In this document: piece by piece, positions 1 to 8,299 of the stretch
Numbering within the stretch: the first letter of the stretch is position 1
How the letters are laid out: each line of letters starts with the position of its first letter
Assembly: GCF_018069565.1 (NCBI RefSeq)
Contig: NZ_JAGPNL010000001.1
Span: 186,001 to 250,000 of the forward strand
DNA length: 64,000 nt
From: Streptomyces tagetis
GTDB taxonomy: Bacteria > Actinomycetota > Actinomycetes > Streptomycetales > Streptomycetaceae
Direction: 5' to 3'
Program-made: the position numbers and the translations under genes
The notes under the pieces: model-generated
Told to the model about the DNA's origin: nothing
What the model saw: the letters and a program-made list of their open reading frames with translations, nothing else
The model's database searches: none

Positions 1-943
1 TGATGCCCTGGGCGCCGAGCGGGCTGTGGGTGTGGGCGCTGTCGCCGATCAGGACCAGGCCGTCGCGCACGGACTGGCGGGCGCGCCCCGCGAAGACGTC
101 CAGCAGGGTGAGGTCGGTCAGGGAGGTGATCCGCTCCCGGACCAGGTCGGCGTGTTCCGGAACGGCCCGGCAGATCTCCTCCCGGACATGGGCGATTCCT
201 TGCTCGGCCAGGCGCCGGTACCCCTGGTGGGGCAGGGTCCAGCCGATCTGGAGGGTGTCCGGGTAGGAGGGGTAGACCAGGACCGGGCTGCCGCCCGAGC
301 GGAAGACCCGCACCTCACGCGGCCGCGGCCGGTCCGTGGGCAGGGGCACCTTGAACCACAGGACGTCGAACGCGAACGCCTCGACCCGGTCGGCCTCGAT
401 ACCGGCCAGCCGCCGGGTCTTGGAGTAGCGGCCGTCCGCGCCGACCACACAGGCGGCGTGGACGGTACGACGGCCGCCCGGCCCGGTGGCGACCACCCCC
501 CGCACCGCGCCACCGCCGTCGGTCACCAGCTCCGTCACCCGATGACCCACGAGGTCGTGGAAGTTGTCGAACCGGCGGCACCGGTCGAGGAGTTCCGCCA
601 GCACATGGCTCTGCGGCAGGCTGAGCAGCGAGGTGTGCGGCGGCGGCAGCCGCCCGTAGTCGATGTCGAGCAGCACCTTGTCCCGCTCCACCAGCTGGAA
701 GCGGTCCAGCCGGTGACCGCCCCGGGCGACGGCACCGGACAGACAGCCGAGCTGGTCGAGCACGGCCAGACCGCCCGGCTGGAGGATCTCCCCGCGGTAC
801 TCCCGGTCCAGGGAGGCGGAGCGCTCGACGAGCGTGACCCGGAATCCGGTCCTGAGCAGCAGCAGCGCGAGCGTCAGCCCGGCGGGGCCGCCGCCGACGA
901 CGCAGACGTCACCGGTGTGGGGGGTGTTCGCCGTATCAGCCAT
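1..943 (-). CDS. FAD-dependent aromatic monooxygenase (C-terminus beyond window)
   Basis: Partial gene running off the left edge; 314 residues are visible from an ATG at 943. The N-terminus carries a Rossmann FAD-binding motif, VVGGGPAGLTLALLL, with G17-x-G19-x2-G22, then VTLVERS. A second FAD motif, GDSAHTHSPLGAQG, lies near residue 300, as in p-hydroxybenzoate-hydroxylase-fold monooxygenases. In aromatic polyketide clusters these enzymes hydroxylate or oxidatively rearrange the polycyclic core using NAD(P)H and oxygen; the exact substrate is not readable here. It starts 2 bases after the stop of the upstream ketoreductase, so it is the last visible gene of a four-gene leftward operon with the deoxysugar genes. 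Family assignment is secure, role in post-PKS tailoring is inferred. Confidence 0.85.
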   Translation of the reverse strand, partial: MADTANTPHTGDVCVVGGGPAGLTLALLLLRTGFRVTLVERSASLDREYRGEILQPGGLAVLDQLGCLSGAVARGGHRLDRFQLVERDKVLLDIDYGRLPPPHTSLLSLPQSHVLAELLDRCRRFDNFHDLVGHRVTELVTDGGGAVRGVVATGPGGRRTVHAACVVGADGRYSKTRRLAGIEADRVEAFAFDVLWFKVPLPTDRPRPREVRVFRSGGSPVLVYPSYPDTLQIGWTLPHQGYRRLAEQGIAHVREEICRAVPEHADLVRERITSLTDLTLLDVFAGRARQSVRDGLVLIGDSAHTHSPLGAQGI

Positions 944-945
944 GG

Positions 946-1713
946 TCACGGCTCCTGGTGGGTGAGGTAGGTGTCGATGACCCGCCGGTAGTAGTCGGGG
1001 CCGAAGCCCCGCTCCCGCGTGGCGGACGGCAGGAGCCGCCGGAGCCTGGCCGTCGAGACGGTGCCCTCCGGCCGTACGTCGGTGACGCGGCGCTCCGCCC
1101 TGGTGCCGAAGCGCCGTTCGATGTGGTCGACGATGTCCTCCACGGGGACCGCCCAGCCGGAGGCGAGGTTGACGACCTGCCGGGAGACGCCGAGCCGCAG
1201 CAGGGCGTCGATGAGCGCCACGGCGTCGCGGGCGTCGATGAGGTCGCGGCGGGCCCCCCGGTGGATGCGCACCCGGCCCTGGCGGACCTGGCCGACCAGG
1301 GACGGCAGGAACTGGTGCGGTCGCTGGACCCGGCCCACCGGGTAGGCGAGGCGCAGCACGAGGTGGTCCGCCCCTGAGCCGCGGATGACCTCTTCCATGG
1401 CCAGCTTGTGGCGGCCGTAGGGGGACACGGGCCGGACCGGTCCGTCTTCGGCGGCCTCCCGGCTCCTGGCCGCGTGGCCGTACAGTCCGGCGGAGGAGGT
1501 GGAGAAGTACACCAGCCGCCGCCCGGTGCGCCGACAGTCGCGCAGGGCGTCGTAGAGCAGGGCGGCCTCCCGGGCGAACTCGGCCTCGGCCGCGCCGCCG
1601 CCGCGGGACACGCCGGCGGTGAAGGCGACGACGTGGGGGTGCCGTTCCGCGAGGGGTTCGAGGCTCTGCGCGAGGAATCCGCGGCCGACGATGACCATGG
1701 CTCGCGGTCTCAC
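946..1713 (-). CDS. SDR-family NDP-deoxyhexose 4-ketoreductase
   Basis: A 255-residue NAD(P)-binding epimerase/dehydratase family protein. The nucleotide site is MVIVGRGFLAQSL (residues 6-18), and the catalytic pair is Y99-x3-K103 in SPYGRHK, preceded by the serine-rich FSTSSAGLYG segment (residues 70-79). Extended SDRs of this length in deoxysugar pathways reduce the 4-keto group of an NDP-4-keto-6-deoxyhexose, setting the final C4 stereochemistry before glycosyl transfer. The GTG start at 1713 overlaps the stop of the 3-ketoreductase by 4 bases (GTGA), so translation is coupled. An internal ATG at 1698 would also leave the Rossmann fold intact. Adjacent 2,3-dehydratase and 3-ketoreductase genes make a sugar role much more likely than polyketide reduction. 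Confidence 0.75.
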   Translation of the reverse strand: MRPRAMVIVGRGFLAQSLEPLAERHPHVVAFTAGVSRGGGAAEAEFAREAALLYDALRDCRRTGRRLVYFSTSSAGLYGHAARSREAAEDGPVRPVSPYGRHKLAMEEVIRGSGADHLVLRLAYPVGRVQRPHQFLPSLVGQVRQGRVRIHRGARRDLIDARDAVALIDALLRLGVSRQVVNLASGWAVPVEDIVDHIERRFGTRAERRVTDVRPEGTVSTARLRRLLPSATRERGFGPDYYRRVIDTYLTHQEP

Positions 1714-2687
1714 GCGGTGGGGGAGGACCCGGCCGTGCGCCGGATGCCGTCGAGGAGTTCGGCCTGCCGGACGACGTCGTCATCGTGCGCGGTGAAGTCG
1801 CCGTCGTCCAGGACGGCGAAGGTGAACGCGCCGACGGTGCCGGCGAAGTGGTCGTCCGCCGGGAGCCTCAGCTCCTCCGTACGGTCCTGGCTCTCCAGAC
1901 GCAGGATTGGCTGCCAGGTCGGCGGCGGGGTGAAAGCCCGGTCCAGGGTGAGGGTGCCCGTGCTGCCGGTCAGGCCGTAGCGGCAGACGTAGGCGTGCGC
2001 CATGCCGAACGACAGCTGCGCCGTCACCTCTCCGGCGGCCAGCAGGGCCGCCCCGGAGACGTCCACGCCCGTCGCCGGGTCGGTCACCAGGACCGTTCCC
2101 ACGGGGACGAGACCGGGGCCGCAGAACATCTGTGCCGCACGCGCGGTGTACGTGCCGAGGTCCAGAAGGGCGCCGCCGCCCAGTTCGGGCCGATGGCGGA
2201 TGTCGTCCTTCGGCAGCGGCGGGATGGTGAACGTCGCGGTGAACGCGCGGGGTTCGCCGATGCGCCCGGCGGCCACCAGCTCCCGCACGGTGCGGTGCGC
2301 CGAGTGCTGAAGGAACATGAAGTTCTCCATGAGCAGGAGTCCCCGCGCACGGGCGAGGGCGACGAGTTCACGGGCCCGGTCGGCGCTCACCGCGAGCGGC
2401 TTCTCGGCGAGCACGTGCTTTCCGGCACTCAGCGCCCGTGTGATCCACTCGGCGCGGACCCCGGCCGGCAGCGGCAGGTACACGGCGTCGATGTCGGGCC
2501 GCTCGAGGAGCCGGTCGTATCCCGTGACGGCGTCACAGCCGAAGGCGGCGGCGCACCGCTCGGCCTTGTCCGCGTTGCGGCTGGCCACCGCGGCGAGCCG
2601 GACGCGCGGGTGGGAGACCAGGGCGGGCAGCATCTTGCGCCGGGCGATCGAGGCGCACCCCAGCACGCCGAAGCTCAGACGTTTCAT
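1710..2687 (-). CDS. Gfo/Idh/MocA-family NDP-hexose 3-ketoreductase
   Basis: A 325-residue oxidoreductase with an N-terminal Rossmann domain (FGVLGCASIARRKMLPAL, residues 6-23) and the family hallmark AEKPLA, with K96 as the conserved lysine. The C-terminal half has the GGGALLDLGTY motif of Gfo/Idh/MocA enzymes. In 2-deoxysugar biosynthesis such enzymes reduce the 3-keto group formed by the 2,3-dehydratase, whose gene lies directly upstream; the pair performs C2 deoxygenation. I chose the ATG at 2687, which overlaps the dehydratase stop as ATGA; a GTG at 2693 is an alternative two residues longer. The gene overlaps the next gene by 4 bases. Sugar pathway assignment rests on context plus family and is strong. 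Confidence 0.85.
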   Translation of the reverse strand: MKRLSFGVLGCASIARRKMLPALVSHPRVRLAAVASRNADKAERCAAAFGCDAVTGYDRLLERPDIDAVYLPLPAGVRAEWITRALSAGKHVLAEKPLAVSADRARELVALARARGLLLMENFMFLQHSAHRTVRELVAAGRIGEPRAFTATFTIPPLPKDDIRHRPELGGGALLDLGTYTARAAQMFCGPGLVPVGTVLVTDPATGVDVSGAALLAAGEVTAQLSFGMAHAYVCRYGLTGSTGTLTLDRAFTPPPTWQPILRLESQDRTEELRLPADDHFAGTVGAFTFAVLDDGDFTAHDDDVVRQAELLDGIRRTAGSSPTA

Positions 2688-4075
2688 GCCCACCCCTGCT
2701 CCGGCGGCAGGGACTGGAGACAGGCGACGAGCGTGCGCGCCTCCACGTCCACATGGCTGCCGAGCGCGATGAACCGCTTGAGCTGATGCAGCGGCATCCA
2801 GCGATGGGAGGGCGGGAGTTTTCGGGAAAAGGTGTCATCGGCCTCGACGACGAGATAGTGGTTGTCCCGCCGGTGGAACCGGCCGCCCTCCTCCGACAGC
2901 AGCGCCGTATAGCGGACGCGCTCGGGCGGTGCCCCGAGGACGTGGTCCAGGAAGGGCGGCGGGTCGTCGAGACCGGTGTAGCCGTCGGTGACGCACTGCA
3001 CGGTGGGGGCCAGCTCGACGGTGTCGAAGGTGCCGGGCTGGGTGAGGCCCTGGACCAGCACCTCGACACCGCCCTCGGTCCTGCGGACGACGAGGGCGGC
3101 CAGGCCCTGGCGCCGGGCGGCCAGGAGCGGCTGCGTCCAGCTGGTCACCTCACGGTTCCCGGCGACGACCGAGGCGGCGACGACCGAGGCACGGCGGCCG
3201 TCGGCCGGGCCGATCTCGTCGTCCGACCGCCGCAGGCCGTCGACCTGTGACAGGGGTATGCGGGTCATCGTGCGCTCATGGCGGGTCTTCAGCTCGGTGA
3301 GCCAGCTGAGGACCTCCCAGTCGGTGGGCGCCGTCGTGCGTGCCGCAGAGGGGTCCGGGCCGTCCGCGAACGGCAGCGGCAGGCAGGACAGCACCGTCCT
3401 GGCGTCCATGTTGACCAGGTTGTCCACGGTCAGCAGCTCATTGATCTGACCAAGGGTCAGCCATCGGTGGTCGGGGTGCTCCTCGACGTCCTCCGTGGTC
3501 TCGACGACCATGTTGCGGTTGCGTTTGCGCAGGAAGCTGTCGCCCTGCTCGGACTGGAGCGCGTCCGTGAGGACCCGTCCGCGCCGCTGCCCGATGAAGT
3601 GTTCGAGGTAACGCGTGCCCTGGCCTCGGTGAACCTTGGTGTAGTTGCTGCGGGTCGCCTGCACGGTGGGGCCCAGCTGGAACAGTCCGATGTTCCCCGG
3701 CTCCATCTTGGCCTGCATCAGGAAGTGCAGGACACCGTCGATCTCCTTGGCGAGGATGCCGAGGATCCCCGTCTCGGGCTGGTGGATGATGGGCTGGACC
3801 CAGTCGGCCGCCCCGTCCCGCCGGACGCGCAGGCCCTCGATCGAGAAGAACCTGCCGGAGTCGTGCACCAGGTTCCCGGAGCCCGGTGCGAAGGACCACT
3901 GGCGCAGCTCCGCGAACGGGATGCGGCGCACCTCGAAGGTGCCGGAGCGCCGCCGTTCGGCGAGCCAGTCCGGAACGCTGCCGGCACCGGTACGCAGCCG
4001 TGCCGAGTCGGCCAGCCGGCGCACGAGGTGGTCCGCGGAGTGCCTACGTTCCGTGTGCGCTGCTGTCTGCGTCAT
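2684..4075 (-). CDS. NDP-hexose 2,3-dehydratase
   Basis: A 463-residue protein of the NDP-4-keto-6-deoxyhexose 2,3-dehydratase family. It is built from two similar halves: each has a block like HRWLTLGQINELL (about residues 210-225) or HRWMPLHQLKRF (about 430-442), and each has a preceding TVQ...T block, with LGPTVQATRSNYT in the first half. The internal duplication is the family's signature. The enzyme eliminates water across C2-C3 and commits the sugar to a 2-deoxy form. I start it at ATG 4075 (MTQTAAHTE), preceded by AGGTGAAGTG; length then fits the family. It is the first gene of the leftward operon, divergent from the acyl carrier protein gene. Confidence 0.9.
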   Translation of the reverse strand: MTQTAAHTERRHSADHLVRRLADSARLRTGAGSVPDWLAERRRSGTFEVRRIPFAELRQWSFAPGSGNLVHDSGRFFSIEGLRVRRDGAADWVQPIIHQPETGILGILAKEIDGVLHFLMQAKMEPGNIGLFQLGPTVQATRSNYTKVHRGQGTRYLEHFIGQRRGRVLTDALQSEQGDSFLRKRNRNMVVETTEDVEEHPDHRWLTLGQINELLTVDNLVNMDARTVLSCLPLPFADGPDPSAARTTAPTDWEVLSWLTELKTRHERTMTRIPLSQVDGLRRSDDEIGPADGRRASVVAASVVAGNREVTSWTQPLLAARRQGLAALVVRRTEGGVEVLVQGLTQPGTFDTVELAPTVQCVTDGYTGLDDPPPFLDHVLGAPPERVRYTALLSEEGGRFHRRDNHYLVVEADDTFSRKLPPSHRWMPLHQLKRFIALGSHVDVEARTLVACLQSLPPEQGWA

Positions 4076-4255
4076 CACTTCACCTGCCCGGTCGTCTTGT
4101 GGGTGTGCCGCCGCACGAGCCCCGAGCGTGGTCGCGGCGGGTCGAAGCGGCCTCGAAGGGCGCTGGAGGGAAGGCCTCCACGTCGGCTCGAGCCGGGCTC
4201 CAGAGGTCGCCCGCAGCGTGGCAGTCGCATCCACGTGCGTTCTGGGAGGTTGTGA
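4076..4255. promoter_or_regulatory. Divergent intergenic region of the polyketide/deoxysugar cluster
   Basis: This 180-base gap separates the leftward deoxysugar operon from the rightward acyl carrier protein operon, so it must hold promoters for both. I do not see a convincing -35/-10 pair. A GGGAGG Shine-Dalgarno at 4244-4249 serves the rightward ATG at 4256. Confidence 0.5.
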
Positions 4256-4513
4256 ATGAGGGCCATGATGACGACGGACGATCTGATGAGCGTCATGCGG
4301 GCGGCTGCGGGCCAGGACGAGAACGTCGATCTCGACGGCGACATCCTGGACGTGCCGTTCGCCGACCTGGGATACGACTCGCTGGCCCTGCTGGAGACGG
4401 CGGCCCGGCTCGAACGAGAACACGGTGTACGGCTGACCGACGACCTGGTGACGACCGCGAGGACGCCACGGGGCTTCCTCGCTCTGGTCAACGAAGGTCT
4501 GGAGGTCGGCTGA
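4256..4513 (+). CDS. Type II polyketide synthase acyl carrier protein
   Basis: An 85-residue carrier protein. The phosphopantetheine attachment motif is DLGYDSLALLETAARLE, with S42 as the modified serine, and length is typical of discrete aromatic PKS carriers. It tethers the growing poly-beta-ketone chain for the minimal PKS, whose ketosynthase genes are not in the window and presumably lie to the left. ATG 4256 is preceded at 6 bases by GGGAGG. The SDR gene begins one base after its stop. The acidic N-terminal helix (DENVDLDGD) and lack of fused domains separate it from modular PKS carriers. A fatty-acid ACP is unlikely given the deoxysugar and cyclase neighbours. Confidence 0.9.
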   Translation: MRAMMTTDDLMSVMRAAAGQDENVDLDGDILDVPFADLGYDSLALLETAARLEREHGVRLTDDLVTTARTPRGFLALVNEGLEVG

Positions 4514-4514
4514 C

Positions 4515-5297
4515 ATGACGGACGGTACGGGGACGGCCTGGCGGCAGAAGGTGGCCCTGGTGGCCGGCGGCACCCGGGGCGCGGGGCTGGCCGTGGCACG
4601 TGCCCTCGCGGCCCGGGGCTGCCGGGTGTACGTCGGGTACGCCCATGACGAGATCGCGGCGAAGGACGCCGTGGCGGACTTGGCGGCGCTGCCCGGCACG
4701 GTGTCCGCGCTGCGGGGCGACGTGACGGTGACAAGCACGCTGCCGCGGCAACTGGCCCGGCTGCGGCACGACCACGGGCGGCTGGACGTCTTCGTCCATA
4801 GCGTCGCCTCCTTCCACCGGATGAGCGCCGCAGCCCCGAGGCCGGACGGCATCCGGGCCGACCTGACGGCCGCGCTGGCGCCCCTCACGCTCGGCGCGCG
4901 CTCGCTGAAACGGGCCATGGCAGGCGGTCCTGGCCGCATCCTCGTCGTGACGAGCAACGGCGCCCGGCGCGTCGTGCCGGCCTACGTCAGCGCCGGCGTG
5001 GCGAAGGCCGCGCTGGAGGCGCAGGTCCGCTATCTGGCGGCCGAACTCGCGCCGTGCGGGATCACCGTGAACGCGGTCTCCACGGCCAAGCTCGACAAGG
5101 GCACGGCGGGCGAGGGCGCGGGCATCGGCGCATTCGACGCGGACGTGGTCCGTGCGCTCGGCCGGCGGACCCCGGCCGGCCGGCTGACGACGCCCGCCGA
5201 CGTCGCCGACGTCGCGGCCCTGCTCTGCTCGGACGAGGCCGGGTGGATCAACGGACAGGTGATCACGGCGGACGGCGGTCTGAGCCTGCTCGCCTGA
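4515..5297 (+). CDS. SDR reductase with enoyl-ACP-reductase-type active site
   Basis: A 260-residue short-chain dehydrogenase with NADPH-binding GGTRGAGLA (residues 18-26). The catalytic motif is unusual for a classical ketoreductase: Y157 and K164 are separated by six residues (YVSAGVAKAALEA), the Y-x6-K spacing of FabI/FabL-type enoyl reductases, and the following LAAELAPCGITVNAVS resembles FabL. In an aromatic polyketide operon, SDRs usually reduce a ring ketone; the Y-x6-K signature suggests enoyl or quinoid reduction or a starter-unit role instead. It follows the acyl carrier gene by one base and precedes the cyclase by 47 bases, so the three form one transcript. Fold is certain, substrate unknown. 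Confidence 0.75.
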   Translation: MTDGTGTAWRQKVALVAGGTRGAGLAVARALAARGCRVYVGYAHDEIAAKDAVADLAALPGTVSALRGDVTVTSTLPRQLARLRHDHGRLDVFVHSVASFHRMSAAAPRPDGIRADLTAALAPLTLGARSLKRAMAGGPGRILVVTSNGARRVVPAYVSAGVAKAALEAQVRYLAAELAPCGITVNAVSTAKLDKGTAGEGAGIGAFDADVVRALGRRTPAGRLTTPADVADVAALLCSDEAGWINGQVITADGGLSLLA

Positions 5298-5344
5298 GCC
5301 GGCCCACGGCGCGGCACCGCCACGAGAACGGAGGCACGGAACCC

Positions 5345-6121
5345 ATGCGTTTCATCGATCTCTCCACGCCCGTCGACGCGACCGGCTGGGAACCGGAGCC
5401 GGTCGAGCACCGGATCATGAGCCCGGCCGAGGGCGCCAAGCACATGAGCGAGGAGATGCGTCAGCACTTCGGGGTGGAGTTCGACCCCGCCGATCTGCCG
5501 GACCAGGAACTGCTGTCGATCGACACCCTGACCCTTACCTCGCACACCGGCACCCATGTCGACGCGCCGTCGCACTACGGTTCCGTGGCCCGCTATGGCG
5601 ACGGCAGGCCGCGCCACATCGACGAGCTGCCCCTGGAGTGGTTCTACGGACCCGGCCTGGTCCTGGACCTGACCGACGCCGGACCGGGCGCCGTGGACGC
5701 GGCGTTCCTGCGGGCACGGCTGGACCGCCTCGGCCGGACACCGGACCCCGGTGACATCGTTCTGCTCCGCACGGGAGCAGACCGGCTGGCCGGAACCCCG
5801 GCCTACTTCACCGATTTCACCGGCTTGGACGGCTCGGCCACGAACCTGCTGCTGGACATGGGGGTCCGGGTGATCGGCACGGACGCGTTCAGCCTGGACG
5901 CGCCGTTCCGCCACATGATCGACCGGTTCCACCGAACCGGCGACAGAAGCGTGTTGTGGCCGGCCCACTTCGCCGGCCGGTCCCGCGAGTACTGCCAGAT
6001 CGAGCGACTCTCCGGACTCGACGCGCTGCCGGGCCCGTGCGGGTTCACGGTCGCCTGCTTCCCGGTGAAGATCAAGGGCGCCGGCGCGGGCTGGACCCGA
6101 GCCGTGGCCCTCGTGCCGTGA
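5345..6121 (+). CDS. Cyclase-family (kynurenine-formamidase-like) polyketide cyclase
   Basis: A 258-residue protein of the metal-dependent cyclase family (PF04199 type). The metal-binding motif SHTGTHVDAPSH spans H67, H71, D73 and H77, the conserved HxGTHxDxPxH signature. Members in aromatic type II PKS clusters close late rings of the polyketide; others hydrolyse N-formylkynurenine. Position behind the ACP and reductase genes supports the cyclase role. ATG 5345 has an upstream ACGGAGG-like stretch in GAACGGAGGCACGG; longer in-frame starts would overlap the SDR gene and are rejected. It is the last recognisable gene of the cluster; after its stop the sequence becomes non-coding or degenerate, so this looks like the cluster boundary. 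Confidence 0.85.
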   Translation: MRFIDLSTPVDATGWEPEPVEHRIMSPAEGAKHMSEEMRQHFGVEFDPADLPDQELLSIDTLTLTSHTGTHVDAPSHYGSVARYGDGRPRHIDELPLEWFYGPGLVLDLTDAGPGAVDAAFLRARLDRLGRTPDPGDIVLLRTGADRLAGTPAYFTDFTGLDGSATNLLLDMGVRVIGTDAFSLDAPFRHMIDRFHRTGDRSVLWPAHFAGRSREYCQIERLSGLDALPGPCGFTVACFPVKIKGAGAGWTRAVALVP

Positions 6122-6676
6122 ACCCGGCGAACACGGCTGTGGCAGCGGCATGACCGTCGAAGGTGTCCGGCGCTGCTCCGGACGGCGGCCGGCTGAGTCG
6201 TCAGGCCGGGCGGTGTGCGACCGATCCGGAAGGCCCTGGATGGGCTCAGCCCGGAGCACCGGGCGGCGATCGAGCAGGCCACGGAGGCGCCGGCGACTCT
6301 CCACGAACGCCTAGCCTTCGTCATTCCCAGGCCGGAGCCCCGGACGGCGCCTGCCGAGGTGCGGCTTGCCCTGCGCTGGTGGTGCCGCGGGCCTTCGCCG
6401 CGGTGGAGTTCCTGCCCGCCGGTCGAGCGTCCTAGCAGGTGCCCCGTCGGCCGTCGCAGTGGTCTGTTCGGTGACCCGCGCCAGGCGATCGGCGCGGGTG
6501 GATGTCGCTGACCACCGCGATGCGGGACCCGCTCGCCGCCCTCGGCAGTGTGAACAGGAGAACCGTGAACGGCCCCGCGCGCGGCCCGCACAGCGTGTCC
6601 CGGGTCGGCGCGATCACCATGTTCGGGAACAACTTGCGGACATCACAGACCGTCGGTTCACTGGTGACGACAGGGA
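6122..6676. other. Non-coding or degenerate gap at the cluster boundary
   Basis: No supportable gene. A small hairpin (GTCCGG/CCGGAC, 6165-6183) could be a weak terminator for the cyclase operon. A short rightward stretch reading LDGLSPEHRAAIEQ near 6240 looks like a fragment of a sigma-factor-type region but has no intact frame. Confidence 0.4.
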
Positions 6677-7454
6677 GTGCGGCCGGTGGAGAGACCAGTG
6701 ACTGTGGGCGTGGACAGCCCCTCCGCGAGTATGAGGGCGCTCGACTGGGCCGCCGACGCGGCCGCCCTGCACGGCCTGCCCTTTCGCATTGTGCATGCGT
6801 CCGTATGGGAACGCTTCGAGGGCGCCGTCCCTGCGGAGGATCTCCCTGAAGGCTTCGCTGAAGCCGCCCTCCTGCAATAGGTCATCGGTGATGCCGCGGC
6901 CCGGGCTCGACAGCGCCGACCCGAGGTCAGGATGCACGCCGAAGCGTTGCCCGGGTTGCCCGTCGACGCCCTGGTCCAGGCGACGGAAGACGCCTTCGCA
7001 CTGGTCGTGGGCCACAGCGGACACGGTGCCCTCGCGGCGCGCCGTCTCTTCACCGATTCCATCGGCCATGGTGTGGCAGGGCGCGCGTCGTTCCCCGTAG
7101 TGGTCGTCGGCGACTCCGTCCCGGATCGCCCGTCAGGTCGGCCTCGGCCTCGGGGAGGGAACCAACGCCGTTCCTGTCACCTCCGCCATCCAGAAGGCAC
7201 AGGCTCGAGGTTGCGACCTGGTCGTGGTGCATGCCCGGAGCGGCCAGGAAACGCGGCAGGATTCACCCGGCCTCGGCGGCTCGCAGGCAGCCCAGGCTCT
7301 CCCGGGTGCGGCAGTGCCGGACCGGGCGGCCCTCGAACGGAGTGTCGCCGTCCACAGACGAGTCGTCGACGGCCCCACGCGGCATGCCCTGCTCCGAGCC
7401 GCGGACCACGCCGACCTCCTGGTCCTCGGAGTCCGGCACAGGCACGGCGCATAG
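6677..7454 (+). pseudogene. Universal stress protein (two UspA domains), inactivated
   Basis: The reading begins VERPVTVGVDSPSASMRALD, a typical UspA N-terminus, and is stopped by an amber TAG at 6878-6880. The same frame then continues with VIGDAAARARQRRPEV and the domain-ending LVVGHSGHGALAARRLF...FPVVVVGD. The second UspA domain (VGLGLGEGTNAVPVTSAIQ, later LLVLGVRHRHG) lies in another frame, so a frameshift occurs near 7120-7135. Intact actinobacterial homologues are about 280-300 residues with two tandem Usp domains that bind ATP and act in stress or dormancy. One nonsense and at least one frameshift mutation make this a clear pseudogene, and it marks decay next to the island boundary. 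Confidence 0.8.
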
Positions 7455-7561
7455 TACGCCGCGAACTCGGACCCACCCACCACGCCACTCACCCTGCCCC
7501 CTTGCCCTTGTAGGTGGCTACTGGTCTTCCCCCTGAGGCCGGTGTCCTGATCGGGCGAGCC

Positions 7562-7890
7562 CGTGACGCTCGTTTGACGCTCCGACTGCCCGACAGCCCT
7601 CATATCAGAACGTAGGCCGCCCCTGACCTGCTCTTTCCTCATCTGCGCCCCGGGTGACGTGTTTCCGATGGCCCATCATGTGGAGTGCGTGGCGATTCTG
7701 GAGCCTGCCGAGAAGGGTCTCTGACCTGACGTTTTGCATTTCGGGTGGTCAGCTCGACCTGTTTTCGCTCGCGGAATGCGTCGACTGAGGTTCGCTTGTG
7801 CAGAACGCTCTGAGCCGCAGGTTCAAGGGCCGGCGTGGGTCTCGCGGCGACGTGGCGAGGCGCAATGCAGAATTTTTGACGCTCGGATGA
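7562..7890. repeat. Dispersed repeat family, copy A
   Basis: Begins with the doublet TGACGCTCGTTTGACGCTC, continues with a core at about 7630-7735, including GTGGAGTGCGTGGCGAT (7680-7696) and GGTCTCTGACCTG, and ends with a second TGACGCTC doublet near 7877. The 17-base segment at 7680-7696 is identical in copy B at 23571-23587, 15.9 kb away, and recognisably diverged in copy C near 35140. No coding capacity is apparent. Copies A and B flank the defence-like island. Confidence 0.7.
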
Positions 7891-7966
7891 CGCTCGAATA
7901 TCGGAAGCCTCAACCTCGGACCTCTCCGGCCCTGGGCCGCAGACCGGGGCCGTCGGCGCGGGGCAA

Positions 7967-8285
7967 GGTGCCGGGGGAATGGATACGGGCTCTCGTGGCG
8001 GACTTTGGAACCGAGTGCAGGGAGCTTCTGCGGGTCAGCGACACGGTGGCGTCCATCAGCCTGCCGGTGGCGAAGCAGGTGGAACATTCGGGGCGCGCTG
8101 GAAGCTGAGTCCTCGCCTTCATCCTGAGTATCCCTTGCCCGAGGCCCGGGTGCGTCCGGACTACGCGGTGGAGACATCGGGGCGCATCACCGGCTTCCTG
8201 GAACTGAAGGCGCCAGGGCACGACGTCACGCCCGACGGCTTCACGAAGCGGGACCGGGAGCAGTGGGAGCTGATACGCGGACCGC
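7967..8285 (+). pseudogene. Remnant of an N-6 DNA methylase / restriction-type protein N-terminus
   Basis: Two short rightward frames show matching fragments. The first reads GEWIRALVADFGTECRELL; after a frameshift near 8090 the second reads VRPDYAVETSGRITGFLELK and then APGHDVTPDGFTKRDREQWE. From memory this resembles the N-terminal nuclease-like part of N-6 methylase fusion enzymes (type ISP-like), where an RPDY...GFLELKAPG segment occurs. The homology stops abruptly at about 8285, where leftward hydrolase remnant sequence begins, so only the 5' tip survives. Not functional. Assignment is by recollection of the family motif and would need a protein search. Confidence 0.45.
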
Positions 8286-8299
8286 GGTGGCCCGATACC

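Noticed and set aside
26..970. Long rightward open frame of 314 codons
   Set aside because: It is the complement shadow of the FAD monooxygenase gene; the leftward frame has two FAD motifs, whereas this one is Gly/Asp/Arg/Gln-rich with no domain.
4076..4957. N-terminal extension of the 2,3-dehydratase frame
   Set aside because: The frame is open to 4957 but runs antisense through the ACP and SDR genes; the start at 4075 has a Shine-Dalgarno and gives the family length.
6502..6849. Rightward frame starting MSLTTAMRDPLAALGSVNRR
   Set aside because: No recognisable domain, overlaps the stress-protein pseudogene in another frame, and codon bias is poor.
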